DNA of 64,000 nucleotides, taken from NCBI RefSeq assembly GCF_017183135.1, contig NZ_JADDXW010000008.1:62001-126000 (forward strand), given 5' to 3'. The stretch comes from Aurantimonas marina (GTDB taxonomy: Bacteria; Pseudomonadota; Alphaproteobacteria; Rhizobiales; Rhizobiaceae). This document shows positions 52,498 through 60,904 of the stretch, piece by piece (within the stretch, counting starts at the first letter, position 1; each line of letters begins with the position of its first letter). The position numbers and the translations under genes are program-made. The notes beneath the pieces are model-generated. The model ran no database searches and was not told where the DNA came from. It was given only the letters and a program-made list of their open reading frames with translations.

Positions 52498-54798
52498 ATG
52501 AACCTCATGACACCGAAATTCGGCCTAGGCGCTTCGGTCCTGCGGAAGGAAGACGACAGTTTCATCCGAGGCGAGGGGTGTTACACGGACGACGAAACCC
52601 GGCCGGACATTCTGCATGCCGCGGTGGTGCGCTCTCCACATGCCCACGCGAATTTCACCATCACGGATATCGAACCCGCCCGATCGGCCCCCGGTGTCGT
52701 TCTGGTGATGACCCATGCGGACGTCGCCGAACTCGGCGATGTGCCCTGCCAGACGTTGTTGGAACAGCCGGACGGCAGCAAGGTTTTGGCCCGTGACATT
52801 CCCGTGCTCTGCCGCGATGTCGTTCGGCATGTCGGCGATGCGGTCGCCTTCGTGGTCGCCGAAACGGCGATCCAGGCGGCTGACGCCGCGGAGCTCCTCG
52901 TCGTCGACTACGAGTCGCTGCCGGTCGCTGCCGATATCGAGACGGCAACGGCGGAGGGGGCGGCGCCGGTCTGGCCGGACAGCGACGGGAACATCGGCGG
53001 CCATCTCAACACGGGGGACAAGCAGCGGACCGAAGAGGCGTTCGCGAACGCTCCAAAGGTTAGCGAAATCACGCTCCGCCAGAACCGTCTTGTCTGCAAC
53101 TATATGGAGCTTCGCTCCGCGCTCGGAGAGTGGTCGCAGGACGAGGACCGCTGGATATTGACGACTGGAAGCCAAGGCGTGCACGGCATCCAGGCGGTGC
53201 TGGCCAAGAACGTGCTCAAGGTCGACCCGTCGAAGGTGCGGGTCGTGACCAAGGATGTCGGCGGCGGTTTCGGGACCAAGGCGTTCCTCTACCGGGAACA
53301 CGTTCTGGTTCTGGTGGCGGCCAAGCGCCTCGGCCGTCCGGTCAAATGGACCGGTGACCGCGGCGAGCATTTCGTCTCCGACGCGCATGGCCGCGACAAT
53401 GTCGTTACGGCACGCATGGCGATGGACGAGGACGGGCGCTTTCTCGCTCTCGACATCGACCTCTACGCCAATATGGGGGCGTATCTGTCGCAGAACGGGC
53501 CGTTCATTCCCTATCTGGGCATGTCGATGGCGCCAGGCCTCTACGACGTCGAGGCGGTCAATGTCGATTGCCACCTGGTCTTCACCAACACCGTTCCCAT
53601 CGATGCCTATCGGGGCGCCGGGCGTCCGGAGGCGTCCTATCTGATTGAACGGCTGGTCGACAAATGCGCGCTCGACATGGGGTTGACCCGGGAGGACATC
53701 CGGCGGAAGAACTTCATCCGCCCCGACCAGCTTCCCTATACGACGGCGGTTGGCCGGATGTACGACACCGGCGATTTCGAGGGCCATCTGGCCGAGGCGA
53801 TGCGGCAGTCGGGCTGGCAGGAGTTCGAAGCGCGCCGGCAGAGCGCCAAGGAACAAGGCAAGCTTCGCGGCATCGGAATGGCAACCTATGTCGAAGCCTG
53901 CGCCTTCGCGGGCTCCGAGCCGGCCTATGCCGAATTGACCCCGGCGGGGCGGATCGAACTGAAGATCGGCACACAAAGCAACGGGCAGGGCCATGCCACG
54001 GCCTATGCCCAGTTTGTCGCCGAGGCGCTGAATCTCGACTATGATCTGATCGACGTAAAACAGGGCGATACCGACGACACACCGACCGGCGGTGGCACCG
54101 GCGGCTCGCGGTCGATCCCGCTCGGCGCAGTGTCGGTTCGGCGGGCGAGCCAGACCCTGGCGGACAAGATCAAGAAGCTGGCGGCGAGCGAGTTGGAGGC
54201 CTCGACCGGCGACATCGAACTCGACGGCGGAACCGCGCGGATCGTCGGGACCGACCGTTCGATCGATTTCGCCGCCATCGCCGCTGCCGCCCCCACCCCC
54301 GAGGACCGCAAGGCCGTCGGCGAGTTCAGGCAGGACGAGGCGACCTATCCGAACGGCACTCATATCTGCGAGGTCGAAATCGATCCAGAGACAGGAACGA
54401 CGGAGATCATTGCCTACACGATCGTCGACGATTTCGGGGTGACGGTGAACCCGATGCTGCTCGCCGGCCAGATTCACGGCGGCGTCGCGCAGGGAATCGG
54501 CCAGGCCCTGCTCGAAAACGCGGTCTATGATGAGGAGGGGCAACTCGTCGCCGCGAGCTTCATGGACTATGCCATGCCGCGAGCCTGGGACCTGCCGTTC
54601 TTCGCGTTCAAGACCCGCAACGTGCCGTCGACGACGAATGCCCTCGGCATCAAGGGCGCCGGAGAGGCCGGCACCATTGGCGCTGCTCCCGCTGTAATGA
54701 ACGCCGTCGCCGATGCGCTACGGCCCGCCGGCGTCGATCATATCGACATGCCGGCGACGCCCTTGCGGGTTTGGCAGGCGTTGCAGGCGGTTCGCTAA
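52498..54798 (+). CDS. Xanthine dehydrogenase-family molybdopterin subunit, form-II CO dehydrogenase-like
   Basis: A 766-residue molybdenum hydroxylase large subunit starting MNLMTPKFGLGASVLRKEDD. The molybdopterin-contacting VGGGFGTKAFLYREH is at about 254-268. The active-site loop is AYRGAGR at 370-376, the form-II signature (form I has AYxCSFR). The late Glu in IKGAGEAGTIG is present. Form-II enzymes are related to CO dehydrogenase but many oxidise other substrates. No medium (FAD) or small (2Fe-2S) subunit gene is in the window, so partners must lie elsewhere or be absent. Confidence 0.88.
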   Translation: MNLMTPKFGLGASVLRKEDDSFIRGEGCYTDDETRPDILHAAVVRSPHAHANFTITDIEPARSAPGVVLVMTHADVAELGDVPCQTLLEQPDGSKVLARDIPVLCRDVVRHVGDAVAFVVAETAIQAADAAELLVVDYESLPVAADIETATAEGAAPVWPDSDGNIGGHLNTGDKQRTEEAFANAPKVSEITLRQNRLVCNYMELRSALGEWSQDEDRWILTTGSQGVHGIQAVLAKNVLKVDPSKVRVVTKDVGGGFGTKAFLYREHVLVLVAAKRLGRPVKWTGDRGEHFVSDAHGRDNVVTARMAMDEDGRFLALDIDLYANMGAYLSQNGPFIPYLGMSMAPGLYDVEAVNVDCHLVFTNTVPIDAYRGAGRPEASYLIERLVDKCALDMGLTREDIRRKNFIRPDQLPYTTAVGRMYDTGDFEGHLAEAMRQSGWQEFEARRQSAKEQGKLRGIGMATYVEACAFAGSEPAYAELTPAGRIELKIGTQSNGQGHATAYAQFVAEALNLDYDLIDVKQGDTDDTPTGGGTGGSRSIPLGAVSVRRASQTLADKIKKLAASELEASTGDIELDGGTARIVGTDRSIDFAAIAAAAPTPEDRKAVGEFRQDEATYPNGTHICEVEIDPETGTTEIIAYTIVDDFGVTVNPMLLAGQIHGGVAQGIGQALLENAVYDEEGQLVAASFMDYAMPRAWDLPFFAFKTRNVPSTTNALGIKGAGEAGTIGAAPAVMNAVADALRPAGVDHIDMPATPLRVWQALQAVR

Positions 54799-54880
54799 GG
54801 CATCCGCAAGGGGACGCGACACAACACCTGGCGGGTGCGTCCGCCTGGACGGCGAAAGTTGAGGCAGGAGAGGGGATACG

Positions 54881-55825
54881 ATGGACAGCCGGCCGGCGGT
54901 CACCGAGTCGCCGATGCGCGGTATTTTGCTGAAATGCCTTTCAGTGGTGGTCTTCGTCGCCATGCAAACGGCGATCAAGGCCGGCGGCGAGGGCATCCCC
55001 GCCGGCGAGATCGTATTCTTCCGGTCGTTCTTCGCCCTGGTTCCGGTCGTGCTCTATCTCGCCTGGCTCGGCGATCTGAAAACCGCGCTCAAGACCGACA
55101 ATCTGCCCGCCCATATCGGCCGGGGACTGATTGGCGTCACGTCGATGGGCCTCGGCTTTTACGCGCTGACCCGGCTGCCCTATCCCGAGTGGATCACCAT
55201 CACCTACGGCGCGCCGCTGTTGACGGTCGTCTTCGCGGCCGTCTTCCTCAAGGAGGTCGTGCGCCTCTACCGCTGGACCGCCGCAATGGTTGGCCTGGTC
55301 GGGATCGTGGTGGTGACGTTGCCGAAGCTCACCCTTGGCGGTGAAGCGATCGACGGCGCGGAAACGATCGGCATCGTCGCGGCCGTCATTTCGGCTGCGG
55401 TGGCGGCCGTTGCGATGATCCAGATTCGTCGCCTCGTTCGCACGGAGAAGACAGCGACGATCGTTGTCTATTTCTCGCTGACGTCGTCCGGCATCGCGCT
55501 TTTCTCGATCTTTTTTGGATGGGTGCTGCCGACATGGGAACAGGCGGTGCTGCTGATCCTGGCGGGGCTGTGCGGCGGAATCGGGCAGTTGCTGCTGACC
55601 TCGGCTTACCGCTTCGCCGATACCTCGACCATCGCGCCGTTTGAATACACCTCGATGCTGCTGGCCATCGCCATCGGCTATTTCGCCTTCGGCGAGGCCG
55701 CGAGTTCGGCGACGCTCGTCGGCGCGGCCATCGTGATTTCCGCCGGCATCTTCATCATCTGGCGCGAGCATCAACTGGGGATCGAGCGCTCCAAGGCGCG
55801 GCGGGTGACGCCGCCGAGCGGTTGA
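54881..55825 (+). CDS. EamA/DMT family transporter
   Basis: A 314-residue inner-membrane protein with ten hydrophobic segments in two EamA repeats (LLKCLSVVVFVAMQTAIKAG and ITITYGAPLLTVVFAAVFLK in the first; GGIGQLLLTSAYRFADTSTI and APFEYTSMLLAIAIGYFAFG in the second). AGGAGAGGGG precedes the ATG. Such proteins export metabolites or amino acids; the substrate is unknown. It lies between the CO-dehydrogenase-like gene and PhoX. Confidence 0.92.
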   Translation: MDSRPAVTESPMRGILLKCLSVVVFVAMQTAIKAGGEGIPAGEIVFFRSFFALVPVVLYLAWLGDLKTALKTDNLPAHIGRGLIGVTSMGLGFYALTRLPYPEWITITYGAPLLTVVFAAVFLKEVVRLYRWTAAMVGLVGIVVVTLPKLTLGGEAIDGAETIGIVAAVISAAVAAVAMIQIRRLVRTEKTATIVVYFSLTSSGIALFSIFFGWVLPTWEQAVLLILAGLCGGIGQLLLTSAYRFADTSTIAPFEYTSMLLAIAIGYFAFGEAASSATLVGAAIVISAGIFIIWREHQLGIERSKARRVTPPSG

Positions 55826-55932
55826 GAGGGCGCCGGCGACAATCGTCATCTGGCCGTGACATTGGCCCTTTAGGTGAGACCGGAACCAGCGCAAGATGGG
55901 CTGTTCTTAACCTTCTGAAAAGGGGTCATCCG

Positions 55933-57921
55933 ATGAATGAACATCTGACGAATAGTGCGATCTTCCGAACCACGCAGCTCGAGGAAGCGGCGGGCGAGGG
56001 ACACAACCCGACCGACAACCGCACCATGGGCGAGATCATTGCCGCGCGCTTCTCGCGGCGCACGTTCCTGCGCGGCTCGCTTGCCGCGACCGCGATCGCC
56101 GCAACGGTGAGCCCTTTGGCGCTCGTCGCCGCCGACGAAGCAAAGGCGCAGGACGCGTCCGGATCGCGCTTCGATTTCACCGAAGTCGAGGCCGGCGTCG
56201 ACGAAACCCACCATGTCGCCGAGGGCTACGACGCCGACGTGTTATTGCGTTGGGGCGACGGAATCTTTCCCGACTCGCCGGAGTTCGATCCGACGGCCCA
56301 GACGCCGGAGGCCCAGAACCGGCAGTTCGGCTACAACAACGATTATGTCGGCTACGTCCCGATCGACGGCTCGTCCGAGCATGGCATCCTCGTCGTCAAT
56401 CACGAATACACCAACGATCACCTGATGTTCCCGGGGATCGTCAAGGTGGAGGATGACAAGCTCGTCGTCGCCGAAGCCGACGAGAACCAGGTCAATGTCG
56501 AGATGGCCGCGCATGGCGGCTCCGTCGTCGAAATCCGCAAGGAGGACGGCAAATGGCGGGTGGTGAAGGACGGCGCCAAGAACCGCAGGATCACCGCCGA
56601 GACGGAGATGGAACTTACCGGTCCCGCGGCCGGGGATCCGCGCATGCAGACCAACGCCGACCCGACCGGCCGCAAGGTATTCGGCACGTTCAACAACTGC
56701 GCCGGCGGCGTCACCCCCTGGGGCACCTACGTGATGGCCGAGGAGAACTTCCATGGCTACTTCATGGGCGAGCTGCCAGCCGATCACCGCGAGGCCAAGA
56801 ACTACGAGCGCTACGGCGTGCCGGACGGAACATATGCCTGGGGCAAGTTCCACGACCGCTTCGACGTCTCCAAGGAGCCGAACGAGCCGAACCGCTTCGG
56901 CTGGATCGTCGAGGTCGACGTCGAGGATCCCAATTCCGTGCCGAAGAAGCGCACCGCGATGGGGCGCTTCAAGCACGAGGGCGCGGAGTCGATCGTCAAT
57001 GGGGACGGCCGCGTCGTCTTCTATCTCGGCGACGACGAGCGCTTCGACTATGTCTACAAATTCGTGACCGCGGGCACCTACAACACCGACGATCGCGCCG
57101 CCAACATGGATTTGTTGGCTGAGGGCACGCTCTATGTCGCGAAGTTCGCCGAGGACGGCACGGTGGAGTGGTTGCCGCTGACCTTCGGCGAGGGACCGCT
57201 CACGGCCGAGAACGGCTTCGAAAGCCAGGCGGACGTGCTCATCGAGACCCGCTTGGCCGCCGATTTGCTCGAGGCGACCAAGATGGATCGCCCGGAGGAC
57301 ATTCAGCCCAACGGCTCCAACGGACGTGTCTATGTGATGTTGACCAACAATACCAAGCGCGAGGAGCCAAACCCGGCCAATCCGCGTGTCGACAATGCCT
57401 TCGGCCACATCATCGAGATCGCCGAGGACGGCGGGGACTTCGCTGCGACGACGGGCAAATGGGAAATCCTTCTCAAATGCGGCGATCCCTCCGTCGCCGA
57501 GGTCGGCGCGACCTTCTCCACGGAAACCACCAAGAACGGCTGGTTCGGCATGCCGGACAATTGCGCCATTGACAGCGACGGTCGGCTCTGGGTCGCGACC
57601 GACGGCATGTCGCCGAAGAAGACCGGGCGCACCGACGGCCTCTTCGCCGTCGACACGGAGGGCGAGGCCCGCGGTACCTCCAAGCTGTTCTTCCGTGTGC
57701 CGATCGGTGCGGAGATGTGTGGACCGCTGCTCCTGCCGGACATGCAGACCGCGTTCGTCGCGGTCCAGCATCCGGCGGATGGCGGCGAGGATTGGGAGGG
57801 CTTCGGCCGTCCGTCCTACTACGAGGATCCCTCGACCCGCTGGCCGGACTTCAAGGACGACATGCCGGTGCGCCCGTCGTTGATCGCCATCACCAAGCAG
57901 GGTGGCGGCAAGATCGCCTGA
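55933..57921 (+). CDS. PhoX-family (DUF839) Tat-exported phosphatase
   Basis: A 662-residue protein with AAAAGGGG before the ATG. A twin-arginine signal SRRTFLRGSLAATAIAA is at 41-57. The PhoX core contains GILVVNHEYTNDHLM, NNCAGGVTPWGTYVMAEEN, GRFKHEGAESIVNGDGRVVF and WFGMPDNCAIDSDGRLWVAT. PhoX enzymes are calcium/iron alkaline phosphatases acting in the periplasm. I could not see a clear Pho box upstream. A bidirectional hairpin separates it from the convergent MFS gene. Confidence 0.9.
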   Translation: MNEHLTNSAIFRTTQLEEAAGEGHNPTDNRTMGEIIAARFSRRTFLRGSLAATAIAATVSPLALVAADEAKAQDASGSRFDFTEVEAGVDETHHVAEGYDADVLLRWGDGIFPDSPEFDPTAQTPEAQNRQFGYNNDYVGYVPIDGSSEHGILVVNHEYTNDHLMFPGIVKVEDDKLVVAEADENQVNVEMAAHGGSVVEIRKEDGKWRVVKDGAKNRRITAETEMELTGPAAGDPRMQTNADPTGRKVFGTFNNCAGGVTPWGTYVMAEENFHGYFMGELPADHREAKNYERYGVPDGTYAWGKFHDRFDVSKEPNEPNRFGWIVEVDVEDPNSVPKKRTAMGRFKHEGAESIVNGDGRVVFYLGDDERFDYVYKFVTAGTYNTDDRAANMDLLAEGTLYVAKFAEDGTVEWLPLTFGEGPLTAENGFESQADVLIETRLAADLLEATKMDRPEDIQPNGSNGRVYVMLTNNTKREEPNPANPRVDNAFGHIIEIAEDGGDFAATTGKWEILLKCGDPSVAEVGATFSTETTKNGWFGMPDNCAIDSDGRLWVATDGMSPKKTGRTDGLFAVDTEGEARGTSKLFFRVPIGAEMCGPLLLPDMQTAFVAVQHPADGGEDWEGFGRPSYYEDPSTRWPDFKDDMPVRPSLIAITKQGGGKIA

Positions 57922-57940
57922 TCGCGTACTTTGCCAAGGT

Positions 57941-57976
57941 TGAATGGGGGCGTCTCGCGGAGGCCGCCCCCATTCA
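57941..57976. terminator. Bidirectional hairpin between PhoX and the MFS gene
   Basis: TGAATGGGGGCG (57941-57952) pairs perfectly with CGCCCCCATTCA (57965-57976), with a 12-base loop. The right arm includes the MFS stop codon. The hairpin starts 20 bp after the PhoX stop. There is no T-run on either side, so termination may be weak or factor-dependent, but its symmetry and convergent context fit a shared terminator. Confidence 0.6.
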
Positions 57977-59248
57977 GTTGGAAGGCAAGAGCTCGGCTTC
58001 CTCGGCTTCCGGCGTCACGTCGGCGCGGGGGTCGAGCGCAAAGCTCGTCGGCGTCTGGGTGCGCGCCAAAGGCGTCGTCTGGAAGTCGGGCCGCTCGTCG
58101 GCCGGCAGCGAGACCCGGCGGAACGTGCGGTAGAACGCATAGGCGGCATAAAGTGCCGCAGCCGTTCCGATCGACTGGAAGATGCCCCGCGGGCCGAAGG
58201 TTTCCATGAGATAGGCGGCGTAGAGCGGCCCGATCATCGTTCCCACGCCATAGAGGATCAACAGACCGCTGGAAATCTTCACGAAGTCCTCGTCGGCCGC
58301 ATAGTCGTTGGCGTGGGCGACCGCGAGCGAATAGGTCGGGTAGATGATGCCGCCGAGGACGAAGGCGACGACGAAAAGCGCGACGGCCCCGGCGTCGGCG
58401 AGATACACTCCCGCCGTCGCCCCCGCGACGCCGATTAGGCCCGCGGCACTCATGACATAGCGCCGGTCGACCTTGTCCGAGATACGTCCGAGCGGCACCT
58501 GAAAGACGATGCCTCCAGCCATCGCCGCGACGACGAGGGTGGCGATCTCCGTCGTGGAAAGGCCAGCCTTCTGACCGAAGACCGGCGCCATATTGTTCCA
58601 GGCGCCTGAGAGAACGCCGGCCAGCAGCACGCCGAAGAAGGCCACCGGCGAATTGCGGAAGATCAGACGCAGATCGATTTTCACGGTGGTCAGCGGCTTG
58701 GGTGACGGTGCCTGCGATAGCGCTGTCGGGATCACCGCCATTGCAAAGAGGATAGCGCCAAGCATGAAGGGAATGGCAAGTTCTGGCTTGCTCAGCGGCA
58801 TGACGTACTGGCCGCCCATCATCGCTGCCATGGTGACGATCATGTAGACGGAAAAGATCGTTCCGCGGGACTCGTTGGTGACCCGTTCGTTGAGCCAGCT
58901 TTCGACGACCATGTAGGTGCCGGCCAGGGCAAAGCCGGCGAGCGCCCGGAAGAAAATCCAGGCGACAGGATTGATGACGATGGCGCACAAGAGGATCGAA
59001 ATCGCCAGGAGGGCGGCGAGGCTCGAGAAGGAGCGCACATGTCCGGCCCGGCGCACGATCAGCGGCATGACAAAGCATCCCAGCGTGAAGGCGATGGCGT
59101 AGCTGGTTCCGAAGGCGCCGATTTGATAGCTCGACCAGCCTTCGATCGAACCGCGAACCGGCAGCAGGATGCCCATCAGACCGGCTCCCGCCATCAGGAA
59201 GAAGGTCGAGAGAAGCAGCGAGACGATCGGCAGGATCTGGACGGGCAT
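57974..59248 (-). CDS. MFS transporter (YcaD-like)
   Basis: A 424-residue transporter with about twelve hydrophobic segments. MFS signatures include VMPLIVRRAGHVRSFSSLAA after the second helix and VPLGRISDKVDRRYVMSAAG after the eighth. The first cytoplasmic loop is short, as in the YcaD group. A polar C-terminal tail of about 40 residues follows. The substrate cannot be predicted. It is monocistronic. Confidence 0.92.
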   Translation of the reverse strand: MPVQILPIVSLLLSTFFLMAGAGLMGILLPVRGSIEGWSSYQIGAFGTSYAIAFTLGCFVMPLIVRRAGHVRSFSSLAALLAISILLCAIVINPVAWIFFRALAGFALAGTYMVVESWLNERVTNESRGTIFSVYMIVTMAAMMGGQYVMPLSKPELAIPFMLGAILFAMAVIPTALSQAPSPKPLTTVKIDLRLIFRNSPVAFFGVLLAGVLSGAWNNMAPVFGQKAGLSTTEIATLVVAAMAGGIVFQVPLGRISDKVDRRYVMSAAGLIGVAGATAGVYLADAGAVALFVVAFVLGGIIYPTYSLAVAHANDYAADEDFVKISSGLLILYGVGTMIGPLYAAYLMETFGPRGIFQSIGTAAALYAAYAFYRTFRRVSLPADERPDFQTTPLARTQTPTSFALDPRADVTPEAEEAELLPSN

Positions 59249-59380
59249 GGGGTTGGCCTTGGCTCAAGATGTCGGCGGGGCAGCTTGTGGGTGCCATGTT
59301 TCGGCGCGACAGCTAGGCCTCTGAGAGTGATTTGGCGAGAGGGATTTGCGACACCAGCCGCGACATTTGTCAGACGACGC

Positions 59381-60280
59381 TCAGTTGGGGGCGGATTTTG
59401 CAGCGAGCCGCGTCTTCAGCGCCATGAGGTCGCGCCAGGCGAGGCGCTTTTGCGCCGGCTGGCGTAAGAGATAGGCGGGGTGCAGCATCGCCGTCGCGTC
59501 GATCGCCTCATCCGCTTCGATTCCGAAGCTGTAGGTCGTCCATTGCCCGCGGATGCGCAGAATACCTTCTTGCGAGCCGAGGATCGCCTTGGAGGCGGGC
59601 GAGCCGAGGCAGACGAGGAGCTTCGGCCGCACCAACTCGATATGGCGCTGCACGAAGGGCAGGCAGATCTGCGTCTCGGCGGGTGTCGGCGGCCGGTTTC
59701 CGGGCGGACGCCAAGGCACGGTATTGGTCACGCGGACGGCTTCGCGCTCCAGCCCGATCGCCGCCAGCATCCGGTTGAGAAGCTGGCCTGAGCGGCCGAC
59801 GAAGGGAACACCCGCCGCGTCCTCCTCCCGTCCCGGTGCTTCTCCCACGAACATCACGTCGGCGGTTTCGCTGCCGTCGCCGAAGACGATCGACTTCGCG
59901 GTGATGCGCAGATTGCAGCCGTCAAAATCCGCAAGCGCCGCCTGAAGCTCGGCGAGGTTGGCCGCCGAACGAGCGCGTTCGCGAGCGTCGGCAACGGCGA
60001 TGTCGTCCGGCACGGCGACGCGCGAGGTCGGAAAGGCGGCGCTGTCAGACGGGCCCGCTATTGGCTTTGCGGTGGGCGCGGGCGCATGCGAGGGATCGGC
60101 GGAGGCCGGCCGGGCTGATGGACTTGCATTGCGCGCGCGTCTCGCCTCGATCTCGGCTTGGGTCTCGGCGAAACGGTCGCGCGGCCGCTCTTCCAGAACG
60201 ACGTCGATCCCGGCCGCGCGATACCATTCCAGTAGCGCGATGGCGGCGTGGCTGGCGGTCGATTGAATCTCGGCGCTCAT
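59381..60280 (-). CDS. Uracil-DNA glycosylase, family-4-like
   Basis: A 299-residue DNA repair enzyme. Motif A GEAPGREEDAAGVPFVG (about 146-162), TNTVPWRPPGNRPP (185-198) and motif HPAYLLR (267-273) are intact. It removes uracil from DNA. The four cluster cysteines of classic family-4 enzymes are incomplete: only Cys122, Cys206 and Cys224 fit, with FDGC replacing the first CxxC. Residues 40-100 are a Pro/Ala-rich extension. The start follows MSAEIQSTAS on the minus strand. Confidence 0.9.
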   Translation of the reverse strand: MSAEIQSTASHAAIALLEWYRAAGIDVVLEERPRDRFAETQAEIEARRARNASPSARPASADPSHAPAPTAKPIAGPSDSAAFPTSRVAVPDDIAVADARERARSAANLAELQAALADFDGCNLRITAKSIVFGDGSETADVMFVGEAPGREEDAAGVPFVGRSGQLLNRMLAAIGLEREAVRVTNTVPWRPPGNRPPTPAETQICLPFVQRHIELVRPKLLVCLGSPASKAILGSQEGILRIRGQWTTYSFGIEADEAIDATAMLHPAYLLRQPAQKRLAWRDLMALKTRLAAKSAPN

Positions 60281-60344
60281 GGCGTCTTCCTAGCCCATTC
60301 CGGCACGCGGCGCGATGGCTGCCCGGAATCTTGCGCGCGTGCTT

Positions 60345-60674
60345 TCAATGGCCGACGGTCTGGGAAAACAGGTTGATGACGATGATGCCCGCGAGGATCA
60401 GGGCCACGCCGACGAAGCCGGCGAAATCGATCGACAGCCGAAACCAGAACAGGTCGATGAATGCCAGGAGCACGATTCCGGTGCCGGACCAGATGGCATA
60501 GACGATGCCGACCGGCAGGGTGCGAAGCGGCAGCGACAGGAAATAAAAGGCCAGCACATAGGCGCCGACCGTCACCAGCGACGGCACCAGGCGGGTGAAG
60601 CCGAAGGACGATTTCAAGGCTGTCGTCCCGATGATTTCGCAGACGATCGCGACACTCAGATAGAGAAAATTCAA
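60345..60674 (-). CDS. Small multidrug resistance (SMR/EmrE-type) transporter
   Basis: A 109-residue protein with four hydrophobic segments. It starts at a TTG (60672-60674) as NFLYLSVAIVCEIIGTTALK, placing the essential membrane Glu13 where EmrE has Glu14. GIVYAIWSGTGIVLLAFID is the SMR signature of helix three. SMR proteins exchange protons for cationic drugs or guanidinium. A run of nine G precedes the start where the ribosome binding site should be. No partner SMR gene is adjacent, so it probably works as a homodimer. Confidence 0.88.
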   Translation of the reverse strand: MNFLYLSVAIVCEIIGTTALKSSFGFTRLVPSLVTVGAYVLAFYFLSLPLRTLPVGIVYAIWSGTGIVLLAFIDLFWFRLSIDFAGFVGVALILAGIIVINLFSQTVGH

Positions 60675-60679
60675 ATCCG

Positions 60680-60688
60680 CCCCCCCCC
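60680..60688 (-). repeat. Nine-base G tract at the SMR ribosome binding site
   Basis: On the minus strand GGGGGGGGG stands 5 bases before the TTG start of the SMR gene, where the Shine-Dalgarno sequence should be. Tract length changes would alter ribosome binding or, for an ATG-led upstream frame at 60702, the reading frame. It is a candidate slipped-strand switch. Confidence 0.6.
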
Positions 60689-60904
60689 GGCGCGCTCGAC
60701 ATCCTCTGTCTAGCACCGCCCCGCGCGCTTCGGTCAAGCGGTGCGACGGAGCCCGATAGGCCATCGCATCACCGGATTGACGTTAAGGTCGATCACGATA
60801 GAACTCTCGTCCGAACACGCGGGAGCGCTAGTGTAGCGCAAAATAGTGCGGTCGTGGCCATGCGGCCGGGTCGATCGGCGGGAACCGGGACAAGGGATGA
60901 GACG

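Noticed and set aside
52525-54543. 672-codon minus-strand frame opposite the CO-dehydrogenase-like gene
   Set aside because: Same composition artefact; no ribosome binding site or recognisable domain.
55843-55860. Possible Pho box before PhoX (TCGTCAT-N4-CCGTGAC)
   Set aside because: Only 5 of 7 and 4 of 7 matches to the CTGTCAT half-sites; too weak to annotate without a matrix scan.
56242-57771. 509-codon minus-strand frame opposite PhoX
   Set aside because: The sense frame is a full PhoX with Tat signal; the antisense product has low-complexity Val/Asp/Leu content.
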